This document shows, one piece after another, positions 63,560-64,000 of a stretch of DNA of 64,000 nucleotides (its first letter is position 1; every line of letters starts with the position of its first letter). Below the pieces are notes generated by a model. That model was not told where the DNA came from, made no database searches, and worked only from the letters and a program-made list of their open reading frames with translations. This stretch comes from Gammaproteobacteria bacterium (GTDB lineage: Bacteria > Pseudomonadota > Gammaproteobacteria > Steroidobacterales > Steroidobacteraceae), in NCBI GenBank assembly GCA_005878835.1, contig VBMV01000062.1:40796-104795 (forward strand). The letters run 5' to 3'. A program made the position numbers and the translations under genes.

Positions 63560-63887
63560 GCGTGGGAGGGAGTTGCTAGGCGGAGTTCTGTTTTCAGCCG
63601 CTCGACGAACCGCACCATGTCAATGGCCATTCGCTCATGGGTGCCGGTGCCAATGGGCGCGACACCCTCTGTCGCTTCGATCTTGAACTCAATGCGGCGA
63701 CCATCGACCTTGGCCGCTCCTTAAGGAAGGGCTTGATCGCGTTGAGAGCAGCGTTCTCCATGGCCATGATCATGACCGGTGTCGCCAATACGGGTGGCAA
63801 AGTAGCGTCCTTGAAGCGATTGGCAAGGTGTTCAGCGGTTACCACCAGCGTGAATGAACCGTTGGGTCCTACCGGTACAGACGCCAT
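63560..63887 (-). pseudogene. Thioesterase (FlK-like hotdog family) remnant with internal deletion and frameshift
   Basis: N-terminal frame MASVPVGPNGSFTLVVTAEHLANRFKDATLPPVLATPVMIMAMENAALNAIKPFLKE; C-terminal half in another frame GAAKVDGRRIEFKIEATEGVAPIGTGTHERMAIDMVRFVERLKTEL. Middle segment missing near 63720. Confidence 0.7.
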
Positions 63888-64000
63888 GAGATTGTTCCTG
63901 GGGACTTGTTACGCCGCAAGAACTGTGCACAACGAACCGTGCACGGCGCCTTCTGCCAAGGCTGCGAGCTGCTTCCCGGAAGAGAACGCGCCGCTCATAA

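Noticed and set aside
63909-64000. Short minus-strand ORF (MSGAFSSGKQLAALAEGAVHGSLCTVLAA) at the window end
   Set aside because: Only about 29 codons and possibly truncated by the window; cannot be supported as a gene from this sequence.

Overview
64-kb, GC-rich chromosomal window, most consistent with a gammaproteobacterium (inferred from the tmRNA tag ANDDNYALAA and from gene sets such as RatA, SmpB, BamE, BepA, Mla and PSRP). Most of it is housekeeping sequence: hrcA/nadK/recN/fur/bamE/rnfH/ratA/smpB/ssrA; prc; PSRP/ppsA; orn/rsgA/recR/ybaB/dnaX/SRP RNA/tRNA-Ser; dapA/gcvR/phoH; bepA/mlaA and mlaFEDCB; a SUF operon; sdaA; kbl/tdh; sppA/rplS/trmD/rimM/rpsP/ffh; radA; a PP2C-FHA pair; alr/dnaB/rplI/rpsR/rpsF/rlmB/rnr; tRNA-Leu. 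The right end (about 61.66-64 kb) is accessory DNA with an IS110-family element and a decayed thioesterase gene. Main discovery: ssrA (tmRNA) is split exactly inside the T-loop by a 291-nt insert with group I intron hallmarks (5' exon 5997-6331, intron 6332-6622, 3' exon 6623-6639). A single-motif LAGLIDADG homing-endonuclease ORF lies just outside the intron, downstream of the 3' exon. This layout suggests collaborative homing targeting a ribosome-rescue RNA. Other notable items: a full-length LAGLIDADG intein in SufB (357 aa), a frameshifted ppsA beside an intact PSRP regulator gene, a candidate IS110 bridge RNA that overlaps the transposase Shine-Dalgarno sequence, a palindromic operator at the suf promoter, and a lasso-only BamC-like lipoprotein. 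All calls come from reading the sequence; no database search or folding program was run.
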